Of a DNA stretch of 13,587 nucleotides, positions 7,133 to 11,906 are shown piece by piece. Below the pieces are notes generated by a model. That model was given only the letters and a program-made list of their open reading frames with translations. It was not told the origin of the DNA and made no database searches. Origin of the DNA: an uncultured Bacilli bacterium (lineage in GTDB: Bacteria > Bacillota_I > Bacilli_A > RF39 > UBA660); assembly GCA_947623645.1 (NCBI GenBank), contig CANQHK010000019.1, positions 1 through 13,587 on the forward strand, written 5' to 3'. The position numbers and the translations under genes were made by a program. Numbering within the stretch: the first letter of the stretch is position 1; every line of letters starts with the position of its first letter.

Positions 7133-9041
7133 TTTTCAATATTTAAAACAAAATTTGAAAAAATCTCGTGTAACCCTTGCTTTTGTACTTTTGATTCTTC
7201 CCATTTTAAATGTTATCCTCTTGTGTATGCGTGCGGGAAATCGCGTTTCTGTTCTCAATGTTTCCGATATTTTTTCTTTAGCCAATGTTGGTATGTTTAT
7301 TCTTCCGGTTGTTTTATCAATTCTTTTATTTAGTTTTGTTTTTCGAAAAAAATCGATTGATTTTATGGGAAGTATGCCAATTGACAGAAAGACGATCTTT
7401 ATAACCAATACGGTTGGTGGAATCTTTATTATTTTTGCTCTTCTATTGGTAACAACTTTATTTATGGGAATTGCAGCATTTCTTTTCCCAACGATTTATA
7501 TACCATTTGGAGTACTTGTTGATTATTTCCTTATTTATTTTGTCAATTACATCTTTGTTTTTACGATTGCCAATCTTGCAATGAGTGTTAGTGGAAATAT
7601 TCCAACGATGATTGTTGTAAGTCTTCTTATTATGTTCTTTGTACCATTTCATCATTGTTTATATCAAACATCTAATGACTATACCCACTATAATTTTGAA
7701 TATGATTGCCCAGATTGTGAAAAGAAGTTGATTGAAAACAAGGAAACTTGTGAAAAGGATTCTTGTAAGAATAAAAATGGATATTATTCGATGAGTATTT
7801 ATTCCAAAGAGGAACCAGTTATGCATTATAGTGAACCATCGCAAGCGTTGTTTAGATTTTTAGGTGCACCGGTCGATGAAAACATGTATTCTTCTTCAGC
7901 CCTTTTAGTTGCAGGTCTATTGAGTATTTTATATATTCTTTTAGGATGTGTTCTATTTATTCGAAGAAAGATGGAAGTTTGTGAAACCTCTTTCCAAAAC
8001 TTTTTTACCCATCAATTTGTAAAAGCCTTTACTTTATTTACCATTCTATCTTTTGGATGTGCTTTATTACAACAAGAGAGTTCTTTTGCAGCTTGGTTAT
8101 TCTTTATTGCCCTTGTGTTAATTTATAATTTTGTTTACGATTTAATTACAAAACGTTCGATTACTAAAATTTGTCAAAGCCTTTTTTGGTTCCTTGGAAT
8201 TTTCGTGATTAGTCTCCTTTATTCTTATAATTTTTTATATGAAAATTGGGATAGCGAACCAGTTTCTATAAAATTTAATGATAATGATGTTGAACATCTT
8301 TCAATAAGTGCTTTTAATAGTGATTTAGGGGCAGAAGAAAATTGGATAGAAATCAAAGATCGTTCTTTGAAAAAAGCAATTCTTTATGGAAGCGTTGATC
8401 GGAATTTAACAGGAGAATTTGATAATTATGATATAAAACTAGAAATCAATGGAGAAATTTATTATGGCATATCCCATCTTTCTCTTCCTGTTTCCGAACA
8501 AGTAGAAAATGTTCTTTTAAGTAGTTCAGACGATGAAAAGGATTCTCCAAAAGATACGATTAAGAATGCTGAAATTATTACTATTAATGACGATTATATA
8601 GCACTCGATAAAGAGGGTCGCGATTTACTTCTTGAAACGTTTGATGAGGAAAATTCTAAAATTACTTTTGATCTTACGACATATACTTATCAAAATCATG
8701 AAATGAAACAACAAAATTTTGAAAGTAGTTCGATAAAATTCCAAAATTATCTCTTTAAAAAATATAAAGAAAAATTAGAAAAAATTCGTAAGAATAGTAT
8801 TTATAATATTGATTTTGAACAATTGAAAGGAAATACTATTGGAGGTGCTACATATCAGGTTGATGAATATACAGGACTTGATAGTGTTCTTGATTTAATA
8901 TTAAAACAAGAAAAATTAGATTTAGATAAGAATATTTATTTAGTTACGGTTTATACGAATAATGGAACGTTCTATTATTATACGAACATTACCGATACGA
9001 TGCTTTCTTATTTAAGACGAGTGGATGTCTATGGTGGTTAA
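7110..9041 (+). CDS. ABC-2 type permease with Cys4 loop and large outer C-terminal domain
   Basis: This 643-residue membrane partner of the preceding ATPase has about nine hydrophobic segments (roughly 21-40, 60-79, 98-124, 135-158, 163-181, 262-284, 305-322, 327-345, 355-375). The segment FMGSMPIDRKTIFITN (85-100) resembles the cytoplasmic coupling region of ABC-2 permeases (short 'SLPI-x-R' type motif). Between segments 5 and 6 lies an 80-residue loop with C200-x2-C203 and C214-x4-C219, which could bind metal or form disulfides. Residues 376-643 carry no membrane helix and should face outside if the topology is odd-numbered. I am unsure of the exact family of this domain. ATG 7110 has GGAGG at 7096-7100, inside the ATPase gene, so the two genes are coupled. 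Confidence 0.85.
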   Translation: MNSMSFFNFQYLKQNLKKSRVTLAFVLLILPILNVILLCMRAGNRVSVLNVSDIFSLANVGMFILPVVLSILLFSFVFRKKSIDFMGSMPIDRKTIFITNTVGGIFIIFALLLVTTLFMGIAAFLFPTIYIPFGVLVDYFLIYFVNYIFVFTIANLAMSVSGNIPTMIVVSLLIMFFVPFHHCLYQTSNDYTHYNFEYDCPDCEKKLIENKETCEKDSCKNKNGYYSMSIYSKEEPVMHYSEPSQALFRFLGAPVDENMYSSSALLVAGLLSILYILLGCVLFIRRKMEVCETSFQNFFTHQFVKAFTLFTILSFGCALLQQESSFAAWLFFIALVLIYNFVYDLITKRSITKICQSLFWFLGIFVISLLYSYNFLYENWDSEPVSIKFNDNDVEHLSISAFNSDLGAEENWIEIKDRSLKKAILYGSVDRNLTGEFDNYDIKLEINGEIYYGISHLSLPVSEQVENVLLSSSDDEKDSPKDTIKNAEIITINDDYIALDKEGRDLLLETFDEENSKITFDLTTYTYQNHEMKQQNFESSSIKFQNYLFKKYKEKLEKIRKNSIYNIDFEQLKGNTIGGATYQVDEYTGLDSVLDLILKQEKLDLDKNIYLVTVYTNNGTFYYYTNITDTMLSYLRRVDVYGG

Positions 9042-9393
9042 TTTAGACTTTAAAAAACGCGAACCTATCTATGAACAGATTATATCTGAGATTGAGCGAT
9101 ACATAGCCCTTGGAATTTTAAAACCAAAAGAACAACTTCCTTCCGTTCGAATGCTAGCTATGGATTTGGGGATTAATCCGAACACGGTTAAAAAAGCTTA
9201 TGATATTTTAGAAAAGAAGAAAGTGATTGAAACCATCTCTACGAAAGGGACGTTTATAGCTGAAAAAACGGATTTTGTAAAAGAAGAAAAAAAGAATCAA
9301 TTTTTAGAAGAAATGAATAGTATTTTATTAGAACTCGAAAAATTAGGTTTTAAAAAAGAAGAGATTTTGAAAGAATTAAAGAAGGAGAGTTGA
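9025..9393 (+). CDS. GntR-family transcriptional regulator, YtrA subfamily
   Basis: This 122-residue regulator has an N-terminal winged helix and a short helical tail (from about 85). The segment REPIYEQIISEIERYIALG, then LPSVRMLAMDLGINPNTVKKAYDILEKKKVIE (39-70) and KGTFIAE (74-80) are typical of GntR. The tail of about 40 residues is too short for a FadR, HutC or MocR effector domain, which places it in the YtrA subfamily. Such proteins usually repress an ABC transporter operon that includes their own gene. In the B. subtilis ytr operon the regulator is first; here it is last, overlapping the permease by 17 bases. ATG 9025 is taken as the start; ATG 9031 and GTG 9034 are alternatives and no ribosome binding site settles it. 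Confidence 0.93.
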   Translation: MSMVVNLDFKKREPIYEQIISEIERYIALGILKPKEQLPSVRMLAMDLGINPNTVKKAYDILEKKKVIETISTKGTFIAEKTDFVKEEKKNQFLEEMNSILLELEKLGFKKEEILKELKKES

Positions 9394-9406
9394 TTTCCTT
9401 CTTTTT
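9378..9406 (+). terminator. Rho-independent terminator overlapping the end of gntR
   Basis: AAAGAAGGA (9378-9386) pairs with TCCTTCTTT (9396-9404) in a perfect 9-bp stem, with a 9-nt loop that holds the gntR stop codon and a T-run to 9406. It closes the ABC-gntR operon. Confidence 0.8.
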
Positions 9407-9503
9407 GTTTAAATAATTATCTTCTTGTTTTCTGTTTCCATTTTATGTTTCTAGAGGTATCGTTTTTCTTTTGCAAAAATTGTTTCTGAAACTTTTCATT
9501 TTC

Positions 9504-9557
9504 TTTGGTATTCATTTGTAAATTTTGCTGACAAGAGGGATTTCTTTGTTCTATAAT
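9504..9557 (+). promoter_or_regulatory. Forward promoter of putative toxin module A (repeat copy 1)
   Basis: -35 CTGACA (9528-9533), 18-nt spacer, -10 TATAAT (9552-9557); predicted start near 9564. Positions 9504-9534 are an exact 31-nt match to 10131-10161, and both copies also share TTGTTCTATAATG around the -10. The shared upstream part is AT-rich and could be an UP element. No ordinary gene follows within range; the small peptide at 9639 is the only good candidate. Confidence 0.75.
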
Positions 9558-9584
9558 GAAAGAGAAGTCGTGAGAATGAAGAAA

Positions 9585-9633
9585 GGCGCTTCTCCTTCTC
9601 TTTTGAGAAAGGGGGTGAGGTTATGATTGGAGG
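9585..9633 (+). promoter_or_regulatory. Structured leader of the putative toxin mRNA A
   Basis: CCTTCTC (9594-9600) can pair with GAGAA(A)GG (9605-9612) across a TTTT loop, which would tie up the purine-rich AAAGGGGG of a ribosome binding site. GGCGCTTCTCCTTC (9585-9598) can instead pair with GAAGGAGAGGCGCC (9749-9762) in the 3' UTR, 14 bp with one G-U. The two pairings are mutually exclusive because they share 9594-9598. A second ribosome binding site GGAGG (9629-9633) lies 5 bases before GTG 9639. Confidence 0.55.
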
Positions 9634-9660
9634 TATTAGTGGAGTATCTTATTATTCTAG
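9591..9660 (+). repeat. Module A copy of a diverged tandem repeat (partner at 9864-9937)
   Basis: The leader-plus-peptide segment here resembles 9864-9937. Shared blocks are TCTCCTTCTC, a TTTTGA turn, an AAAGGGGG purine run, ATGAT, GGAG-TATTA-TGGAGTA and CCTAGT/TCTAGT. Module B has a 3-base insertion between ATGAT and GTATTA that preserves phase. Confidence 0.7.
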
Positions 9661-9701
9661 TTGTACTTCTTGTTGTACTGCAGCAAAACAACCGGAAATA
9701 A
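9639..9701 (+). CDS. Putative type I toxin peptide A, 20 residues, membrane-spanning
   Basis: GTG 9639 to TAA 9699-9701 encodes V/M-EYLIILVVLLVVLQQNNRK: one hydrophobic helix and a polar, basic tail. This is the general form of type I toxin peptides (Ibs, Fst and TxpA share the form but not the sequence). GGAGG sits 5 bases before GTG. TTG 9627 would add four residues (L-E-V-L) using GGTGAGG (9614-9620). The frame choice rests on module B, where the aligned codons differ by silent or conservative changes (GAG TAT/GAG TAC, ATT/ATC, GTT/GTC, L/F, I/V). The overlapping frame from ATG 9623 changes non-conservatively. A convergent antisense RNA ends just after this stop. I recognise no family, and no translation evidence is available. 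Confidence 0.6.
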   Translation: MEYLIILVVLLVVLQQNNRK

Positions 9702-9706
9702 TCCAT

Positions 9707-9788
9707 AAAAAAGGCGCCTTTACAGCTTATGTAAATGGCGCTAACTCCGAAGGAGAGGCGCCACACAACCATTCTTGCGCCTTCTCTT
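9707..9788 (-). ncRNA. Putative antisense antitoxin RNA A, about 80 nt
   Basis: On the minus strand a promoter at 9823-9795 points into the 3' UTR of the toxin mRNA. The predicted RNA starts near 9788. It first forms a hairpin: GAGAAGGCGC (9786-9777) pairs with GCGCCTCTC (9761-9753), 9 bp with one bulged A and a 15-nt loop (9776-9762). A small CTCC/GGAG hairpin (9755-9745) follows. The RNA ends at a strong terminator: GCGCC-A-TTTACA pairs with TGTAAAGGCGC (stem 9741-9714, 5-nt loop), then six T residues (9712-9707). It is complementary to the toxin mRNA only downstream of the peptide stop. This convergent layout with overlapping 3' ends is that of the TxpA/RatA, BsrG/SR4 and Fst systems. Confidence 0.65.
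9713..9742 (-). terminator. Terminator of antisense RNA A
   Basis: GGCGCCTTTACA (9713-9724) and TGTAAATGGCGC (9730-9741) form an 11-bp stem with one bulged base and a GCTTA loop. Six A residues at 9707-9712 give the T-run on the minus strand. There is no T-run on the plus strand, so it works for leftward transcription only. Confidence 0.75.
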
Positions 9789-9794
9789 ATATTT
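9753..9794 (+). terminator. Probable terminator of toxin mRNA A
   Basis: GAGAGGCGC (9753-9761) pairs with GCGCCT-CTC (9777-9786), 9 bp with one bulged T and a 15-nt loop, followed by the weak T-rich tail TTATATTT. The same stem is the 5' hairpin of the antisense RNA, so the loops of the two RNAs are fully complementary and could start pairing. Confidence 0.5.
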
Positions 9795-9823
9795 AGTATA
9801 CACAATCTTGAAAGATTTATCAA
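9795..9823 (-). promoter_or_regulatory. Promoter of antisense RNA A
   Basis: Read on the minus strand: TTGATA (9823-9818), 17-nt spacer, TATACT (9800-9795). Both boxes match five of six consensus positions with ideal spacing. It directs transcription leftwards toward the GC-rich hairpins at 9713-9786. Confidence 0.75.
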
Positions 9824-9863
9824 GAAAAAATGGATAAAAAATATTACAAGAACGAAAAAATCG

Positions 9864-9937
9864 TCTCCTTCTCTCTTTTGAAAGGGGGGATGGTATGATA
9901 TTTAGGAGTATTAATGGAGTACTTTGTTATCCTAGTC
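9864..9937 (+). repeat. Module B copy of the diverged tandem repeat
   Basis: This is the partner of 9591-9660. The leader hairpin potential is kept: CTCCTT at 9865-9870 can pair with the AAGGGG part of 9881-9889. The GGCGC element and the 3' pairing partner of module A are absent. I see no convincing forward promoter upstream between 9825 and 9863, so the module may be silent or read from module A. Confidence 0.65.
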
Positions 9938-10006
9938 TTTTTTATTCAACCAAAATCAATATCAATCAATGATTTCCATCCCATATTCATATTATCACAT
10001 ATTTGA
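9914..10006 (+). CDS. Putative degenerate toxin peptide B, 30 residues
   Basis: ATG 9914 to TGA 10004-10006 encodes MEYFVILVFFIQPKSISIN followed by 11 further residues. AGGAG (9904-9908) is 5 bases before ATG. The first eleven residues match peptide A in pattern (M/V-E-Y, then seven or eight hydrophobic residues), and the synonymous third-base changes suggest past selection in this frame. The hydrophobic stretch is shorter than in A and the basic tail is replaced by an unrelated hydrophobic end, so the peptide is probably decayed. The alternative frame from ATG 9895 (25 residues) shows no useful conservation. Confidence 0.4.
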   Translation: MEYFVILVFFIQPKSISINDFHPIFILSHI

Positions 10007-10017
10007 TATATTTTCAA
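9989..10017 (-). promoter_or_regulatory. Possible antisense promoter B
   Basis: Minus strand: TTGAAA (10017-10012), 17-nt spacer, TAATAT (9994-9989, four of six). The spacer segment TCAA-AT-TGTG resembles that of antisense promoter A, so the two are probably related. No good terminator follows, so an antitoxin RNA like A is not assured. Confidence 0.4.
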
Positions 10018-10130
10018 GAGTAGATTTTAACTTTTTAAAAAAATTATCGAATGGTTTTCCAAAATCCTCTTATTTCTTCGAAAACTCTTTTCTATTTCAA
10101 CAAAATTTGTTCACGGAGCTCTTCAATTTT

Positions 10131-10184
10131 TTTGGTATTCATTTGTAAATTTTGCTGACAAACGAAAAAGACTTGTTCTATAAT
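10131..10184 (+). promoter_or_regulatory. Forward promoter of module C (repeat copy 2)
   Basis: CTGACA (10155-10160), 18-nt spacer, TATAAT (10179-10184). Positions 10131-10161 are identical to 9504-9534, and the 35 bases before each copy are also recognisably similar. Downstream there is no peptide like A or B, only a leader with GGAAAAGAGGAAG (10185-10197) that can partly pair with CTTCTTTTTCC (10222-10232). It could express a small RNA or feed yebC. Confidence 0.65.
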
Positions 10185-10235
10185 GGGAAAAGAGGAAGCA
10201 AAAAAGGCAAATTTAAATAAACTTCTTTTTCCTTG

Positions 10236-10264
10236 ATTCTAATGTGAATTTTCCCTCTTATCAA
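10236..10264 (-). promoter_or_regulatory. Possible antisense promoter C
   Basis: Minus strand: TTGATA (10264-10259), 17-nt spacer, TAGAAT (10241-10236); five of six matches in each box. It faces the forward promoter of module C, with only 51 bases between the two -10 boxes. This is the module A arrangement with the peptide segment missing. Confidence 0.45.
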
Positions 10265-10329
10265 AGTCCTTTCTTGCTTTCTCTTCTTTTATGATTATTC
10301 TTTCCTTTTTTAGTTTTTCTATAAAACTC

Positions 10330-10358
10330 TTGAAAACTTCTTCATTTAATGGTTTAAT
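10330..10358 (+). promoter_or_regulatory. Promoter of yebC
   Basis: TTGAAA (10330-10335), 17-nt spacer, TTTAAT (10353-10358). The predicted start lies about 20 bases before the yebC ribosome binding site. Confidence 0.6.
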
Positions 10359-10385
10359 AGAAGAAGAGAAAAAGGAGGAATTTTA

Positions 10386-11105
10386 ATGAGTGGACATTCA
10401 AAATGGGCAAAAATCCATAGAGCGAAAGGTGTAGCTGATGCTGAAAGAGGGAAAGTCTTTCAAAAGCTTGCCAAAGAAATTTATGTTGCAGCTCGTGGTA
10501 CCAATGGAAATATTGATGATAATCCATCTTTAAGAATGGTTGTTGAAAAATGTAGAAGTCAGAATATGCCGAAAGATAATATTCAAAAAGCAATTGATAA
10601 AGCTTGTAAGCAAACGGGTGGAGAGGAATATGAAACAATACGCTATGAGGGGTATGCTCCAAGTGGAGTTGCTGTCATGGTTGATTGTTTGTCCGATAAC
10701 AGAAACCGTACGGCATCTTTTGTTCGTAGCACTTTCACAAAAAGAGGAGGAAATCTTGGGACAGATGGATCTGTTAGTTATTTGTTTGATCGAAAAGGTG
10801 TTATTGTAATTGAAAATAATTTGGAGGAAGATGAAGTTTTAATGACGGCACTCGATCATGGTGCAGATGACGTTATTACCAATGATGATTCTTATGAAAT
10901 TTATACAACTCCGGATACCTTTTTGAATGTGAAAGAGGCTTTAGAAAAGATGAATGCTACCTTTTTGACAAGTGAAATAACGTATGTTGCTAAAAATCCA
11001 ATGGAAATAATGGATGAAGAAGCAAAAGAAAAAGTATATGCTTTAATCGATGCTTTAGAAGATATTGATGATGTGCAAGAAGTTTATCATAATATGAGTG
11101 AGTAA
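10386..11105 (+). CDS. yebC: YebC/PmpR/TACO1-family protein
   Basis: This 239-residue protein matches the YebC family along its full length. It opens MSGHSKWAKIHRAKGVADAERGKVF, the family signature, and continues with the NMPKDNIQKAIDKA and YEGYAPSGVAVMVDCLSDNRNRT segments. The family was long annotated as transcriptional regulators (PmpR). More recent work on TACO1 and bacterial YebC points to a ribosome-associated role in relieving stalling, notably at proline-rich sequences. ATG 10386 follows AAAGGAGGAA (10371-10380). The gene has its own promoter and terminator, so it appears to be monocistronic. It lies directly after the repeat-rich region and before the two-component genes, with no evident functional link. 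Confidence 0.95.
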   Translation: MSGHSKWAKIHRAKGVADAERGKVFQKLAKEIYVAARGTNGNIDDNPSLRMVVEKCRSQNMPKDNIQKAIDKACKQTGGEEYETIRYEGYAPSGVAVMVDCLSDNRNRTASFVRSTFTKRGGNLGTDGSVSYLFDRKGVIVIENNLEEDEVLMTALDHGADDVITNDDSYEIYTTPDTFLNVKEALEKMNATFLTSEITYVAKNPMEIMDEEAKEKVYALIDALEDIDDVQEVYHNMSE

Positions 11106-11122
11106 GAGATTACTCCTTTTTT
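11100..11122 (+). terminator. Rho-independent terminator of yebC
   Basis: GAGTAA (11100-11105) pairs with TTACTC (11110-11115) around a GAGA loop, followed by C and six T residues. The stem contains the yebC stop codon. It is short but well formed. Confidence 0.65.
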
Positions 11123-11138
11123 CATATTTTCCCATAGT

Positions 11139-11191
11139 TCCTTGATATTTTATCGAAATTTATAAGATAGAATGGAAATATCAAGGAGGTG
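11139..11191 (+). repeat. Perfect 12-bp inverted repeat containing an orphan Shine-Dalgarno sequence
   Basis: TCCTTGATATTT (11139-11150) and AAATATCAAGGA (11176-11187) are exact reverse complements with a 25-nt loop. The right arm runs into AAGGAGGTGA (11183-11192), a full match to the 16S anti-Shine-Dalgarno region. No start codon lies 5-10 bases downstream, and the response regulator start is about 60 bases away with its own AGGTGG. Confidence 0.7.
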
Positions 11192-11219
11192 ATAAGAGAA
11201 TAAAAAAATATTAAAAATG

Positions 11220-11228
11220 TGTTATACT
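11220..11228 (+). promoter_or_regulatory. Probable extended -10 promoter of the two-component operon
   Basis: TG-T-TATACT: an extended -10 with TATACT at 11223-11228 and TG at 11220-11221. No -35 is visible at the proper distance. The predicted start near 11235 would fall at the ribosome binding site AGGTGG (11235-11240), giving a very short leader, so the true start may be elsewhere. Confidence 0.45.
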
Positions 11229-11249
11229 AGAAATAGGTGGTGAAGAAAT

Positions 11250-11906
11250 TTGTATAAGATATGTTTAGTCGAAGATGAAGTAGATTTAGCCAAACTTGTA
11301 AAAGCTTATTTGGAAAAAGAAAATTATGAGGTTACTTGTTTTACGAAAGGGCAGGATGTATTGGATTCCAAAGATTCTTTCCACTTATATATTCTTGATA
11401 TTATGTTACAGGATGATGTAACAGGATATGATATCATTAAGAAAATTCGTGAAGAGAATTCAGAAGTTCCCGTTATTTTTACATCGGCACGAGATGCGGA
11501 TTTGGATAAAATTATCGGCTTAGAACTTGGAAGTGATGACTATATCACAAAACCTTACTCCTTAAAAGAACTGGTTCTAAGAGTTGGTAATATTCTAAAA
11601 AGAACGTATCGTAAACAACAACAAAATATAAAACTTTATGGAGATTATAAGATTGATGTTGATCGAAGAATGGTTTTTGAAAAAGAAAAAGAGATTAAAC
11701 TTACAACGTTGGAATTTGATTTACTTCTTTTGTTTTTAGACAACATTCATAAAGGTTTTTCTCGTGATGATGTTTTGAATGGTGTTTGGGGGGATGACTA
11801 TTTTGGAAGTGATCGAGCTGTCGATGATTTAGTTCGAAGACTTCGAAAAAAAATGCCAAAACTTAACATTTCTACAATCTATGGATTTGGGTATCGATTA
11901 ACATGA
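11250..11906 (+). CDS. OmpR/PhoB-family response regulator
   Basis: This 218-residue regulator has a receiver domain (1-115) and a winged-helix DNA-binding domain (125-218). Receiver landmarks are the acidic E8-D9, the phosphoacceptor D50 in ILDIML, S79 in FTSA and K101-P102 in ITKPYS. The winged helix shows LTTLEFDLLLLFL, the recognition-helix region SDRAVDDLVRRLRKKM and the final YGFGYRL. It starts with TTG (11250), preceded by AGGTGGTGAA (11235-11244); no ATG lies nearby in frame. The stop overlaps the kinase start as ATGA, so the two are co-translated. It is the cognate output protein of that kinase. The targets are not evident from the window. Confidence 0.95.
   Translation: MYKICLVEDEVDLAKLVKAYLEKENYEVTCFTKGQDVLDSKDSFHLYILDIMLQDDVTGYDIIKKIREENSEVPVIFTSARDADLDKIIGLELGSDDYITKPYSLKELVLRVGNILKRTYRKQQQNIKLYGDYKIDVDRRMVFEKEKEIKLTTLEFDLLLLFLDNIHKGFSRDDVLNGVWGDDYFGSDRAVDDLVRRLRKKMPKLNISTIYGFGYRLT

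Noticed and set aside
7136..7844. Several minus-strand frames inside the permease gene
   Set aside because: They have no ribosome binding sites or recognisable motifs and lie opposite a clear operon gene.
9623..9796. 57-residue Cys-containing frame from ATG 9623 (MIGGISGVSYYSS...), with a good purine-rich site upstream
   Set aside because: It overlaps peptide A in another frame and runs through the antisense RNA and its terminator. The aligned codons of module B change non-conservatively in this frame and stop after 25 residues. Its translation cannot be excluded.
9551..9823. 90-residue open frame on the minus strand across module A
   Set aside because: It begins at the -35 of the antisense promoter, crosses the antisense terminator, has no ribosome binding site and reads as the complement of structured RNA.
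10354..10662. 102-residue minus-strand frame over the start of yebC
   Set aside because: It is a shadow of the clearly conserved yebC on the opposite strand; its composition is typical of an antisense frame.
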